Shown one piece after another: positions 1 through 8,987 of a stretch of 33,685 bases of DNA. The notes below the pieces were generated by a model. That model was not told the origin of the DNA and did no database searches. It saw only the letters and a list, made by a program, of their open reading frames with translations. Both the position numbers and the translations under genes were made by a program. The DNA lies in assembly GCA_013216195.1 (NCBI GenBank), contig JABSOQ010000026.1, positions 1 through 33,685 on the forward strand. The letters run 5' to 3'. The DNA is from Bdellovibrionales bacterium. GTDB lineage: Bacteria; Bdellovibrionota; Bdellovibrionia; Bdellovibrionales; UBA1609. Within the stretch, counting starts at the first letter, position 1, and each line of letters begins with the position of its first letter.

Positions 1-2
1 CA

Positions 3-593
3 CTTGAACTCGACTGCGCGAACATCCAAGAGATCGAAGAATCAAAGGTTCAGCTAGAAAACAAGATCATACTTCTTGAACGAAAATCGAGCGACAGTAA
101 ATCAGATTTTGAAAAACAACTTCATGAAATCCAACTTCAAATGCGCACTTTTAGAGAAGAAGCCAAAGAGAGAACCTTCGAAAATCAGCAATTGATAAAT
201 GACAAGGCTGAGCTCGACGAGGCCCTAACAAAGGCCGAAGCACGATGTGAGGACCTCAACAATCAGGTGGAGTCGCTACAGGTTGTTTGGTCTAAAAACA
301 ACTCTTTGCTTGAGCAAGAAAAAGAAAAAAACAATTCTCTTCAAAAACTCAACCAACAAGTAAGTCTGTCACTGAATGAGGCCAGACAAGACATAAAAAG
401 ACTCAAAGAGGCCCAAGAGACGGCTCGCCTCAAGAATGCAGACCTGATTCGGTCTCTAGAAAGTCAAATTCGCGGCTTGGTGAAAAAGAACAGCGATTCT
501 GCAGATTCTGAATCTGCCACTGTTGATCCCCAGAGTTTAGCCAGAATCGAGAGTCTTATTGCAGAGGTGCAGTCAGGAATGACTGACTGCTGA
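3..593 (+). CDS. Coiled-coil protein, C-terminal fragment (5' end outside window)
   Basis: The frame is open from the first bases of the window to a TGA at 591-593, so the methionine at 141 is internal and the gene is partial at its 5' end. The visible ~196 residues are almost entirely charged heptad-like sequence rich in Glu, Lys, Gln, Asn and Leu, typical of a long coiled coil. The last ~40 residues (Ser/Asp/Glu-rich, then a short amphipathic helix) end in DC. No enzymatic motif, membrane segment or signal peptide is visible in this part. Structural or scaffold roles are common for such proteins, but family membership cannot be assigned from the coiled coil alone. It is followed directly by an intrinsic terminator, so it ends its transcript. 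Confidence 0.8.
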   Translation, partial: LELDCANIQEIEESKVQLENKIILLERKSSDSKSDFEKQLHEIQLQMRTFREEAKERTFENQQLINDKAELDEALTKAEARCEDLNNQVESLQVVWSKNNSLLEQEKEKNNSLQKLNQQVSLSLNEARQDIKRLKEAQETARLKNADLIRSLESQIRGLVKKNSDSADSESATVDPQSLARIESLIAEVQSGMTDC

Positions 594-621
594 AGCTGAT
601 AAAGATTTTCAAGAGAGCATT

Positions 622-650
622 AAGACGCCCAACAGGACGTCTTTATTTTT
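622..650 (+). terminator. Intrinsic terminator of the coiled-coil gene
   Basis: AAGACG (622-627) pairs with CGTCTT (638-643), with a possible extra CC/GG pair inside, followed by TATTTTT. The T-tract is on the + strand, about 30 bp after the coiled-coil stop codon. It overlaps the last codons of the convergent bioY gene. Confidence 0.7.
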
Positions 651-1233
651 GCAGACTCGATGCAATCGATGCTGCTGCTACATTCTTGATCAAGTCGCCC
701 AACAAAAACGGATAGAGGCCTGCTGCAAGAAGCGCTTCTCCACTTACAAAAAATGATAAAGCGATCAAACCAAAACTGAATATCAAGATTGACCCAACGT
801 AGGCCGAAATCAAGTTTCTAACAAAACCCTTTGCAAAACCTGAGTCGGAGAGACTCCCAACGACACCAACGGCTGCAAACATACCAATTAGATAACCAGA
901 GGTTGGACCCATCGCCAGACCCGACCCTCCAGAAGCCAAGACGGGCAAACCCAGATAAGACAATGAGAGATAAGTTGAGAAAACAGCAAGCCCGTGCTTT
1001 CTTCCCCACAACAAACCAATAAGTGCCACACCAAAGGTCTGACCAGTGATCGGCACAGGAGTCCAAGGAAGAGGTATCGCCACCTGAGCCAAGGCTGATA
1101 AACCAACTACGCCGAACACCACTACAAGTATAGAGCGCAGGCCCTTATTCTCAACGCCCACAAGCCATTTCAGCACTTGAGCATCATCAGTTGTCACTTC
1201 GAAATAGTTTGACCCACCTGAAGCCTTTGCCAT
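643..1233 (-). CDS. bioY: BioY-family biotin transporter (ECF S component)
   Basis: BioY is the substrate-binding integral membrane protein for biotin uptake. It works alone or with the BioM/BioN energising module. The 196-aa length and about six hydrophobic segments fit the family. Diagnostic stretches are visible: QVAIPLPWTPVPITGQTF near residues 50-68, the following G-rich helix, the PTSGYLIG motif near residue 111, and a C-terminal FLLGDLIKN matching the family's PGDLIK element. The start has an excellent ribosome site (AGGAGG at 1241-1246). A hydrophilic N-terminal extension of about 30 residues precedes the first membrane helix. The STAS gene lies 62 bp upstream on the same strand, so the two may share a transcript. 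No bioM or bioN is in the window. I saw no BirA-type operator in the 62-bp gap. Confidence 0.93.
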   Translation of the reverse strand: MAKASGGSNYFEVTTDDAQVLKWLVGVENKGLRSILVVVFGVVGLSALAQVAIPLPWTPVPITGQTFGVALIGLLWGRKHGLAVFSTYLSLSYLGLPVLASGGSGLAMGPTSGYLIGMFAAVGVVGSLSDSGFAKGFVRNLISAYVGSILIFSFGLIALSFFVSGEALLAAGLYPFLLGDLIKNVAAASIASSLQK

Positions 1234-1295
1234 TTGCCAACCTCCTAAAAAGTAGAGGTTTTAGCTTCTTCGCCAAAGAAAAGCAAACCGCTCTT

Positions 1296-1868
1296 TTATT
1301 CAGATACGGGCGGAAGATCGCCGGGAACTTTTATCGCGGCAGGTTCAGTGTAGCTTTCTTGAGCGACTGGTTGCTGATCCGCCTGAACAACCCCGACAGG
1401 CCTAGCCTGCTGCACAGGCGCCTGGTCTGCTGCAATTTGTTGAGATGAGACGACAGCTCGCTGAATGCCCTCTACCGGGCACGGAGCTATGGTTGCCCCT
1501 GGCTTATCTTGAAAATCTGGCATGGTTTGGACGGGAATCGAATACAGCGAATTCACAGCCGAAGCCTCGTCTTGAAAATTGTACCCGAAAGCCACTTCAT
1601 TTGCTTCGAAGATTCTAACGAACTCAGAGCTCAAATGACAAAACCGAACCAAGGCCGTAGAGCCCTGAAGCAAATCTTTAATTGTTTGAACAAAAGGTGT
1701 AATGCCATTTGAACCAACAAAGTCTAGGCCTTGCATATTGAACACGACATTACTGCCCTTAACATGATTTAGAAGAGTGGTGCGAAAAGGTTCCGAAGAG
1801 TCGAAATCAACCTTACCGCTCAGATGAATCACAAAAGCATCTCGTTCTTTTTTAATCTTGGCCTGCAT
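1296..1868 (-). CDS. STAS-domain protein with proline/glutamine-rich tail
   Basis: Residues 1-105 read as a STAS (anti-sigma-factor antagonist-like) domain: an N-terminal strand pair (KKERDAFVIHLSGKVDF), a central strand NVVFNMQGLDFVGSNG carrying the Ser at the usual phosphorylation position, and the helix ITPFVQTIKDLLQ. The remaining ~85 residues are low-complexity and rich in Pro, Gln, Ala and Val, probably disordered. STAS proteins normally act in partner-switching with anti-sigma or serine-kinase proteins in the cytoplasm. No kinase or sigma factor lies beside it, so the partner is unknown. The canonical DSSG is here GSNG, with the serine kept. An upstream AGAGGAG supports the start. It precedes bioY on the same strand. 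Confidence 0.8.
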   Translation of the reverse strand: MQAKIKKERDAFVIHLSGKVDFDSSEPFRTTLLNHVKGSNVVFNMQGLDFVGSNGITPFVQTIKDLLQGSTALVRFCHLSSEFVRIFEANEVAFGYNFQDEASAVNSLYSIPVQTMPDFQDKPGATIAPCPVEGIQRAVVSSQQIAADQAPVQQARPVGVVQADQQPVAQESYTEPAAIKVPGDLPPVSE

Positions 1869-2096
1869 TGACTCTCCTCTAGAAAATTGAAAATCACTAC
1901 TACTCTATATGTTACACAAGGGCTAAGGCGCCCCCTAGGTCTTCAGTCTTTTTCTTGACCAAAACTGGACATTTCCTGGCAAGACATCGAGCCTTCAACA
2001 TCTACTAGCCTTACATCTGGCTAACAAAAGAATGCAAGATTCTATTAACTGAGTACGTTAAGCTTGAGAGCAAAACCACACCGTGAGTTAATGCCC

Positions 2097-4811
2097 ATGA
2101 AGATCCTCAACGATTTTTTGAAGTACCTGATTGCCCCATTCTCTATCGGCATCTACGTCTCTTTAGCTGTGTCATTTGTGTCTTGGCAGTACTACCTTCA
2201 CAAAAACCATGAAGACTTCTCTGAGCTTTCTCAAACCAATCAACTGCTCTCGACTATCGATCAAAAGTCAATCGACTTCAGACTTCTTGCCAGAGGCCCA
2301 CGCCCTGGCAGCAAAGATGTTGCACTATTAACGGTCGACGAAAAAGCAGTCGCCACTGTCGGCAGATGGCCATGGCCCAGAGAAGTTATTGGTCAAGCCT
2401 ACGCAAACGCCTTAAATCACGGAGCGAAAGTGGTCGCTCTCGATACCGTTTTCTCCGAAGACTCAGTGCAAGCTGGTCGTGAAATTTTCAACAGCGTATC
2501 CAACAGCTCTGAGATCTCACCTTCACTTCGCCAGAAGTTTGAGATCGAGCTTGCTAAACGAGACTCCGATTCACTTTTCGCAGATGTCATCAGGCAGAAT
2601 CAAAGCAAGATCGTGGTAGGTACTTTTTTCGAAAGCGAAGAGAAGATCCAATCTACCCCAGCACATATTGACCGCTGCCTGGGCCTTCTTTTCGATAGAA
2701 CGAGAGCCTCCACAATTTGGCGAGATGACGACATCTGGACAATTGAAAAAGAACAAGAGGGAGAAGAGAGACCTCTGATACCAGACCTATTGGTTCAGAT
2801 TTACAATCAACAATTTGACACAATTGAAGAAAGCATAAGGTCAGACAACCCAGAACCAAAAAACGCTCAAGAATTTCTTGAGATCAACAACAAAATTCTT
2901 GGCGCACAACAAAACTACTGCTTTAACTTTTTAGACCCTGAGAGCGATGAATTATTTACGGTGATCTCCGATGCTTGGCCTCAAATTAAAGAACAAGAAG
3001 AGCTCGAGTTTGCCTCTTACCAAGAGTGGATAGACTATTTTTTAGATAGGTCTCGTCAATTGAGCATGTCGGTTGCGAGCGACTGGGTAATGAATATCGA
3101 TCAAATTTCTGACTCGGCTGTGCACACGGCTTTTTTCAATGCACTACAGGATCACGATGGCAGCATCAGAAGAGCTCGCCTTCTAATACGAAGCTCAGAC
3201 TTCTTTATGCCAGCGCTGGCACTCAAAGCCTTCTCAGTAGCCCGCAACATGAACCCCGAGCTCGAGGTTGAGTACGAACCATCAACGGGCCGCAAAGTGG
3301 TCAAGTCACTCACCTTCTCGAATTCAGAGACAGAGAAAAGTGGCCTCAACCCCTTGCCGGTAGATCGCTTCGGAAACCTCATCATCAATTACGCTGGCCC
3401 CCAAAAAATGTTTCCCTACATCTCAATGGCAGACATGCTCACCGACTCAGAGACGATGCCAATTGAACAACGACAGCTTGATAAAGAAACAGGCAAGTGG
3501 GTCGAAAAAAAGATCACTGTGAACAAAAACGAATTCTTAAAAGACAAGATCCTTCTCTTTGGAGCCACCGCAACAGCAATTTATGATTTGCGAGTCACAC
3601 CTTTTGATGAGAACTTCCCTGGAGCTGAAACACACGTTAATATTGTCGACAACCTCGTAAGAAACGACTTTCTCTTCGTATCGAGAGACGAAGAGCAAAG
3701 AATGCCAATCTTTCTGCTTTGTTTGGGCATTGTACTTAGTCTACTGCTCACCCAGTTAGGTGCAGTTTCAGGCCTTCTGCTTACGGCCTCACTAGCGACT
3801 GCCACCATTACAGTGGATCAAATCTACTTTTTCCAGAATGGTATGGTTCTGGCTATTATGTTCCCAATCTTCTTGATCGGTAGCGTTTACGTCAGCCTCA
3901 CATTTTACAAGTACTTCACTGAGGAGAGGGGCAAAAAGGAGCTCAAACAGACTTTTCAGAAATACGTCTCCCCCGCCGTTGTCGACGAGATCTTATCAGA
4001 CCCTGAAAACATCGAACTCGGCGGCAAAAAAATGAACATGACCGTTTTCTTCTCAGATGTTCGAGGGTTCACAACCATCTCTGAGCAACTTGACCCCAGA
4101 GCCCTGAGTGATCTTTTGAATTTTTACCTGACCCCAATGACTGAATTGGTGTTTAAAAACAAAGGCACACTCGACAAGTATATGGGCGACGCAGTAATGG
4201 CTTTCTTTGGCGCCCCAATCTCCTACAAAGATCACGCAAAGCACGGTTGCCGCTGTGCACTTCAAAGTCTAGAGAAACTTTCAGAGCTTCAGCTAGAGCT
4301 TGAAAAACGCAATTTACCACTAATCGATATCGGTATTGGGCTCAACACTGGCGAAATGAGCGTTGGCAACATGGGCTCTGAAACAGTCAGAAGCTACACC
4401 GTAATGGGCGACGCCGTAAACCTTGGCTCACGCCTTGAGGGCATCAACAAACAGTACGGAACTCGAATTATCATTTCTGAGTTTACCTATGCGGACGTAA
4501 AAGATGATTTTGTGTGCAGAGAAATCGACCTGGTAAGAGTAAAAGGCAAAGTCGAACCAGTAAAAATCTATGAATTGGTTGGAGAAGGCTCTGTGCCTAA
4601 AGAAAAGGCAGATTTAGTAAAGAAATTTGCTGAGGGCTATGCGCTCTACCACAGCATGAAGTTCTCAGAGGCTATAGACACCTTCAATCAGGCTCTAAGC
4701 ATCGAACCCGATGACGAGTGCAGCAAGCTCTACATAAAGCGTAGTGAAGACTTCATCGCCTCTCCCCCTCCTGAAGATTGGGATGGCGTATTCGTGATGA
4801 CCTCCAAGTAG
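2097..4811 (+). CDS. CHASE2-domain class III adenylate/guanylate cyclase, membrane-bound
   Basis: A sensor-type nucleotidyl cyclase making a cyclic nucleotide from NTP at the inner membrane. The order is: N-terminal membrane helix (~10-33); a periplasmic CHASE2 domain opening with DFRLLARGPRPGS and WPWPRE; two or three membrane helices (~540-610); and a cyclase domain (~635-815). Catalytic residues are intact: metal-binding Asp654 (FSDVRGFT) and Asp698 (DKYMGDAV), substrate-specifying Lys694 and Asp772, and transition-state Asn775 and Arg779 (GDAVNLGSRLE). The Lys/Asp pair predicts ATP as substrate. About 70 C-terminal residues form a TPR-like helical pair (YALYHSMKFSEAIDTFNQAL). The CHASE2 domain carries an unusually long acidic insertion (roughly residues 180-340). 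Start codon: TTG 2064, ATG 2091 and ATG 2097 are all in frame. I prefer 2097 (GTGAG 9 bp upstream), but none has a strong ribosome site. Confidence 0.92.
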   Translation: MKILNDFLKYLIAPFSIGIYVSLAVSFVSWQYYLHKNHEDFSELSQTNQLLSTIDQKSIDFRLLARGPRPGSKDVALLTVDEKAVATVGRWPWPREVIGQAYANALNHGAKVVALDTVFSEDSVQAGREIFNSVSNSSEISPSLRQKFEIELAKRDSDSLFADVIRQNQSKIVVGTFFESEEKIQSTPAHIDRCLGLLFDRTRASTIWRDDDIWTIEKEQEGEERPLIPDLLVQIYNQQFDTIEESIRSDNPEPKNAQEFLEINNKILGAQQNYCFNFLDPESDELFTVISDAWPQIKEQEELEFASYQEWIDYFLDRSRQLSMSVASDWVMNIDQISDSAVHTAFFNALQDHDGSIRRARLLIRSSDFFMPALALKAFSVARNMNPELEVEYEPSTGRKVVKSLTFSNSETEKSGLNPLPVDRFGNLIINYAGPQKMFPYISMADMLTDSETMPIEQRQLDKETGKWVEKKITVNKNEFLKDKILLFGATATAIYDLRVTPFDENFPGAETHVNIVDNLVRNDFLFVSRDEEQRMPIFLLCLGIVLSLLLTQLGAVSGLLLTASLATATITVDQIYFFQNGMVLAIMFPIFLIGSVYVSLTFYKYFTEERGKKELKQTFQKYVSPAVVDEILSDPENIELGGKKMNMTVFFSDVRGFTTISEQLDPRALSDLLNFYLTPMTELVFKNKGTLDKYMGDAVMAFFGAPISYKDHAKHGCRCALQSLEKLSELQLELEKRNLPLIDIGIGLNTGEMSVGNMGSETVRSYTVMGDAVNLGSRLEGINKQYGTRIIISEFTYADVKDDFVCREIDLVRVKGKVEPVKIYELVGEGSVPKEKADLVKKFAEGYALYHSMKFSEAIDTFNQALSIEPDDECSKLYIKRSEDFIASPPPEDWDGVFVMTSK

Positions 4812-4863
4812 TTGTTCTCTGTCAAACCTGCCTCAATGCCAGAGTGCAGTAGGGCTCACTTTC

Positions 4864-4895
4864 TTGACAAGTTTCGCTCGGCAAGGCCTTATATT
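4864..4895 (+). promoter_or_regulatory. Candidate sigma-70 promoter for lptD
   Basis: A consensus -35 TTGACA (4864-4869) lies 19 bp before TTATAT (4889-4894). It sits in the gap between the cyclase stop and the lptD start, 30 bp upstream of the GTG. The spacer is longer than the ideal 17, so this is a candidate only. Confidence 0.4.
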
Positions 4896-4924
4896 TATTG
4901 AAGTTTTTTATAAGGCTCTGACTC

Positions 4925-7246
4925 GTGCAAACTACCAGATTGTTCAACTTTGGCACCCTTTGTTTTGCAAGCATTTGCACACTTATGCTCGCCTTCGCTT
5001 CTCAAACTGCGCACTCACAACAGAAACTCTCAGGCCTAATTATCAATGCGGATGACTCCGAGTACGACATGGAGAACAAAAGAGCCAGCCTCACAGGCAA
5101 AGTTCAACTGGTCTGGAACGGAAACTACTTAAGCGCAGCAAAAGCCGACGTTGACTTAGCGAACAAAGTCATTGTGGCTGAAGGAGACGTCGTCATACAG
5201 AACTCAAAACTGCACGCAGAGGCCTCGAGGGTCGAGTACAACTACGACACCGAAAGAGGCTACTTCTACAACAGCTTTGTGCAATCTGGCCAAGTCGTTT
5301 TCGAAGGTAAAATTATTGAAAAAACAGGTGAAGACACATTCATTGCATCAAAGGCTGAGTACACGGCTTGCAAAACCTGCCCTGCCGCTTGGTCTTTTTC
5401 AGGAAAACAGATTGAAGCCGAGATGGGTGGCTACGCATGGATCTCAAGACCTATTTTAAGAATCGGCGGGTTCCCGGTTTTGATCCTTCCTGGGCTCATT
5501 GTGCCGCTGAAGAGCAAAAGACAAAGTGGCTTCTTAGTTCCCCAATACAACACCTCAGCCCGAGGTGGTAACACGCTCGGCATGTCTTACTTCTGGGCAA
5601 TTTCTCGCAATAAAGATTTAACCATCACTGGTCGAAACTTTGAAAAGAGAGGCTTTCAAACGGACCTCGAATATCGCTACGTTTTGAATTCAAAAAGCCG
5701 TGGTAAACTCAATTTTGCGCACATTCGAGATCGTCAGTTTCCAAACGAGAGAAAAGTCGATAAAGAAATCGATCGCTGGTACCTCGACTACGCTCACGTC
5801 TATGAAATGCCTGACAATCTCACCCACCGAGTTAAATTAACGAATGTTTCTGATCTACGCTACCCTATCGACTTCCCAAGACAGCTCGGCAACAACACAG
5901 ACCCCTCACTCGAAAATACGATGTCGCTGACAAAAACAACTGACACTCAATTTGCCAGCATTGAGGGCACTTATAACATCAACCTTCTCAAAGAAGACCC
6001 TCTTGCATCTAATACTGACTCTGTCCACCGACTGCCTGAGATCAACTACAACGTGACCAACCAGCGTATTTTCAACACAGGCATCTTAGCCAAACTCGAT
6101 GTCAACTACGTGAACTTCACAAGAAGTGGCTTGTCCTACGATGACATTGAAGCTGATGGCTCTGACTTTAGACGAAAAGAAGGTCGCGACGGCTCCTTCA
6201 ACCCAAACCCAGGTGATGGCAGCGCAAGACAATGGGACTTAATCCGAACCGGCCACAGATTTGATGCTGCACCAACTTTTTCAGCTCCATTTCAACTTGG
6301 CCAGTTCGTCGATGTTCTCCCTCAGGTAACTTACCGAGAGACTCACTACCAGTTTCAAATTGATGATGACGTCCAGTCACTCGAGAACTATGCCCCATCC
6401 GCCAATCGTCGTTACGTGCAGACCGACTTAGCCGCAAGAATGCAATTTAGCCGAGTCTACGGAGACCTTTTAAATGAAAAAGGGGCTCGCTTGAAACACG
6501 AGATCGAGCCTCAAGTCAGTGTGTCTACAATACCCTGGATCAAAAGGCCTGAACCCGGGTTCTTCGGAGACTTTACCGATCAGGCCTTCTCACAGAGCTT
6601 AGAGCCGATTACAGACGAAGATGTGTGCGGCGAGAACCGTTTGCAGTTTGATTACAACGACCGGGTTTTTGACAGGAGCTTGTTCACCTATTCACTTACC
6701 AACAAACTCACTCGCAAGACTTGGAAGTATGGCCAGCCTGTATACACCAATGTCCTACTCGCTCGAATCACACAGAGCTATGACATCAACGAAGCAAACG
6801 ATCGTGAAAAGCCCGAGCCCTGGCTGCCAGTTAATGCTCTTATTAAGATGAAGTTTGCAAACTTCGAAACCTTTACCCAAGCTCAATACTACCCATACGC
6901 AAAGCAAGTTAACTGGTCATCGCGCACAAGAGTTCAAAACAGTAGCGGAGACTACCTACAGGTCATTTACTCTAAATTTATTCGAGTTAGAGAAGACAAC
7001 TCTGTGATTTCAGACACTCAAACAGAGAACATCCGGCCAGGCGTAGGCCTAACAACAAAGTACCTCAACCTTTTTGGAGAGGTCAGCTACTCAAATGTCA
7101 CTTTTGAAGTTTTGCAATGGCGCTACTCAACAATTTTCAAGCCACCTGGCAACTGCATTCAACTTATGTTTTCAAGTGTGTTCACCCCTAACGGGGATGC
7201 CATGTACTACGTTGACGCCAACTTCAACTTTGGCGGAGACATTTAA
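4925..7246 (+). CDS. lptD: LPS-assembly outer-membrane protein LptD (OstA/Imp)
   Basis: LptD is the outer-membrane beta-barrel that, with lipoprotein LptE, inserts lipopolysaccharide into the outer leaflet. The GTG start gives a convincing signal peptide (residues 1-31, ending ASQTAHS) and is preceded by AAGG, so it is preferred over the later ATG. Residues ~35-200 form the LptA/OstA-like beta-jellyroll (INADDSEYDMENKRASLTGKV, with repeated KVIVAEGDVVIQN strands). The mid-region KSKRQSGFLVPQY is the family's GFLxP element. Residues ~230-773 show alternating aromatic/polar strands of a beta-barrel. The 773-aa length is normal. A Cys pair (TACKTCPAAW) sits at the jellyroll/barrel junction and two further Cys lie in the barrel; E. 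coli LptD also uses disulfides, though at other positions. Confidence 0.93.
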   Translation: MQTTRLFNFGTLCFASICTLMLAFASQTAHSQQKLSGLIINADDSEYDMENKRASLTGKVQLVWNGNYLSAAKADVDLANKVIVAEGDVVIQNSKLHAEASRVEYNYDTERGYFYNSFVQSGQVVFEGKIIEKTGEDTFIASKAEYTACKTCPAAWSFSGKQIEAEMGGYAWISRPILRIGGFPVLILPGLIVPLKSKRQSGFLVPQYNTSARGGNTLGMSYFWAISRNKDLTITGRNFEKRGFQTDLEYRYVLNSKSRGKLNFAHIRDRQFPNERKVDKEIDRWYLDYAHVYEMPDNLTHRVKLTNVSDLRYPIDFPRQLGNNTDPSLENTMSLTKTTDTQFASIEGTYNINLLKEDPLASNTDSVHRLPEINYNVTNQRIFNTGILAKLDVNYVNFTRSGLSYDDIEADGSDFRRKEGRDGSFNPNPGDGSARQWDLIRTGHRFDAAPTFSAPFQLGQFVDVLPQVTYRETHYQFQIDDDVQSLENYAPSANRRYVQTDLAARMQFSRVYGDLLNEKGARLKHEIEPQVSVSTIPWIKRPEPGFFGDFTDQAFSQSLEPITDEDVCGENRLQFDYNDRVFDRSLFTYSLTNKLTRKTWKYGQPVYTNVLLARITQSYDINEANDREKPEPWLPVNALIKMKFANFETFTQAQYYPYAKQVNWSSRTRVQNSSGDYLQVIYSKFIRVREDNSVISDTQTENIRPGVGLTTKYLNLFGEVSYSNVTFEVLQWRYSTIFKPPGNCIQLMFSSVFTPNGDAMYYVDANFNFGGDI

Positions 7247-7329
7247 TCAAAGACCAAACCGATAACTTTGAGATAAACCCTTTGATCAGATCTTAAGGCA
7301 GTCGGTATGCATTAAGGCCCTCTCTGCGA

Positions 7330-7764
7330 TCAGAACAGATTCCAGGTCAGAGTTGCAGAAGCCCCATCGATTGCACCAGCACCCAAAACAGGAGCCACTC
7401 CAACCCGAAATTCAGGCTCAGGAGCTCTTAGTCGCTCTTGCAGCAGCTTCGCGCCCTCTTCAGGCGGAAGCCCCTCTTCTATGTACTTGTCATACTCTTC
7501 TGGATCATCATCTCCGACCCCATAAAGCACATACAAGCCAAGCAAAATACCGGAGTAAAGGCCAATCGAGGCTCCCCTTGCCACTTTATTCAAATTCTCT
7601 CCCGGCATCTCTTCGAAAGCCAAAGTAGCAGCCCCAACAAGAGTGCCTGCCAGTACGCCATATGTGCAGCTCATTACAAACTCACGGCCAGAGGCCTCCA
7701 TAGGTTGAGCAATAGCAGAGAATGAGAAAACAAAGGCGAGAGCAATACCGGTTAAGCGAGTCAT
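7330..7764 (-). CDS. Small exported or membrane protein of unknown function
   Basis: 144 aa. It has a signal-peptide-like N-terminus (residues 1-20, ending SFSAIAQPMEA). Two glycine/alanine-rich hydrophobic segments follow (CTYGVLAGTLVGAATLAF and ASIGLYSGILLGLYVLYGV) that look like glycine-zipper membrane helices. An acidic loop (DDDPEEYDKYIEEGLPPEEG) and a hydrophobic glycine-rich C-terminus ending in NLF come next. I do not recognise the family. It is the most distal co-directional gene after yraN, about 90 bp downstream, and may or may not be part of that operon. It converges with lptD. The ribosome site is weak. Glycine-zipper proteins are often envelope-associated, and that is all that can be inferred. 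Confidence 0.7.
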   Translation of the reverse strand: MTRLTGIALAFVFSFSAIAQPMEASGREFVMSCTYGVLAGTLVGAATLAFEEMPGENLNKVARGASIGLYSGILLGLYVLYGVGDDDPEEYDKYIEEGLPPEEGAKLLQERLRAPEPEFRVGVAPVLGAGAIDGASATLTWNLF

Positions 7765-7853
7765 ACTCTAATTGTCAAAAGCCCTTGCCCTGATGTCAAT
7801 CATGGAGCCCTAATAGCCACAAGTCTTATGTTTCACAAGGCGAGAGCAAGACC

Positions 7854-8285
7854 TTAGTCTTCACCCTCACCCCTCTCAAGATGCCAAACCTCACCATTTT
7901 GATCATACAAATCTAAAGACCCAGTACTTGAGTTAAAAAATGCTGACACGATTGACCCATATGAACCGAATCTAGCATTTAGCCATCTTGATACTCTGTA
8001 GAGCCTTTGTTTTTGTCGCTTAGTAATGCGCGTTCCAGAGTAAACCTGATCTTTCAACGTTTTGACCTCTACCAATGCCCATTCTGATCGGTCATTCGTA
8101 GCAACGAAATCAACCTCAACACCTGCGATCTTCTGGTTTCGGAAATAGATCTGCCAACCAGCTTCGGCAAAGCGATTGCTCACTGCCAACTCAGCTATGC
8201 GGCCGAGCTTGTGATGATCAATAACAAAGGCATCTGATAAAGACCCTTGGCGAATTTGAAACTTTGAAGAAGTAAAAAATGACAT
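7854..8285 (-). CDS. yraN: YraN/UPF0102-family nuclease-fold protein
   Basis: 143 aa with the family's core: GRIAELAVSNRFAEAGW, then FRNQKIAGVEVDFVA and LVEVKTL. These correspond to the G-x-x-AE, rN-x-r-x-x-GEiDli and fVEVK elements of a PD-(D/E)xK endonuclease-like fold, with Asp in EVDF and the E-x-K of VEVK retained. Its cellular role is poorly defined; Holliday-junction or DNA-processing functions have been suggested for the fold. The usual GEID is here GVEVD, a mild divergence. The N-terminal ~25 residues extend beyond the typical start. The ATG at 8285 has no clear ribosome site, so a shorter start is possible. Its position directly behind rnhB is the common bacterial arrangement and supports the call. 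Confidence 0.88.
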   Translation of the reverse strand: MSFFTSSKFQIRQGSLSDAFVIDHHKLGRIAELAVSNRFAEAGWQIYFRNQKIAGVEVDFVATNDRSEWALVEVKTLKDQVYSGTRITKRQKQRLYRVSRWLNARFGSYGSIVSAFFNSSTGSLDLYDQNGEVWHLERGEGED

Positions 8286-8334
8286 AAAGCCAAAAGCTGC
8301 AAGAAAGGCAGCCTAACGAAACTGAAGTTGGAGC

Positions 8335-8955
8335 TCAAAGAAACTCTTTAACTCCGGCAAAGCTCTTGCGATGTACGGGTGTTGGACCAAGTTTCTCAAT
8401 CGCCTCTTTATGAACCTTGGTGCTGTAGCCTTTATGTTTTGCAAAGCCATAGCCTGGGTAGATGCCCTCAAGCTCAGAAATCATCTTATCACGAGTCACT
8501 TTGGCCACAATCGAGGCGGCCGCTACTGGCGCCGCTCTGAGATCACCTTTAGTCAGCGTAGTCTGAGAAAAGCTTGTCGCAAGCCCAGGGATCTTAAATG
8601 TTCCATCGACAATAACATGACCAGAAGCTTGGCCGAGCCCTTCAACAGCCCTCTTCATAGCTAGCAATGAGGCCTTCAATATATTGATCTCATCAATCTC
8701 TTCAACCGTGGCCACACCAATGCAAACCTGATGGTTCAGCTGAATCTCTTCGCAGAGCACATCTCTGCGCTTTGGAGTCAGTTTTTTAGAATCTGTGTAA
8801 TGATCGAAAATATGGCTGGTATCTAGAATGCAAGCTGCCGCATAGACGTCGCCGGCTAGGCAACCTCTGCCGACCTCATCGACCCCAATAACGGGCGAGG
8901 GCACTAGAGATTGCCAATCAAAAACTTCAAATTGATCTTGAGAAGACTTTGCCAA
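8335..8955 (-). CDS. rnhB: Ribonuclease HII
   Basis: RNase HII cleaves the RNA strand of RNA:DNA hybrids and removes single ribonucleotides misincorporated into DNA. Diagnostic motifs are in order: VIGVDEVGRGCLAG near residue 22 (catalytic Asp-Glu pair), TDSKKL (~54), VIVDGTF (~113, third acidic residue), TLTKGD, AASIVAKVTRD (~145, fourth Asp) and YGFAKHKGYST (~169). The 206-aa length is typical. The only start giving the usual short N-terminus is a TTG at 8955, with no obvious Shine-Dalgarno, 32 bp behind rplS; it may be translated by coupling. It is part of the rplS-rnhB-yraN run. Confidence 0.96.
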   Translation of the reverse strand: MAKSSQDQFEVFDWQSLVPSPVIGVDEVGRGCLAGDVYAAACILDTSHIFDHYTDSKKLTPKRRDVLCEEIQLNHQVCIGVATVEEIDEINILKASLLAMKRAVEGLGQASGHVIVDGTFKIPGLATSFSQTTLTKGDLRAAPVAAASIVAKVTRDKMISELEGIYPGYGFAKHKGYSTKVHKEAIEKLGPTPVHRKSFAGVKEFL

Positions 8956-8987
8956 GTTGAGCGAGCTTTGTTGCGTATTCTTAGATG

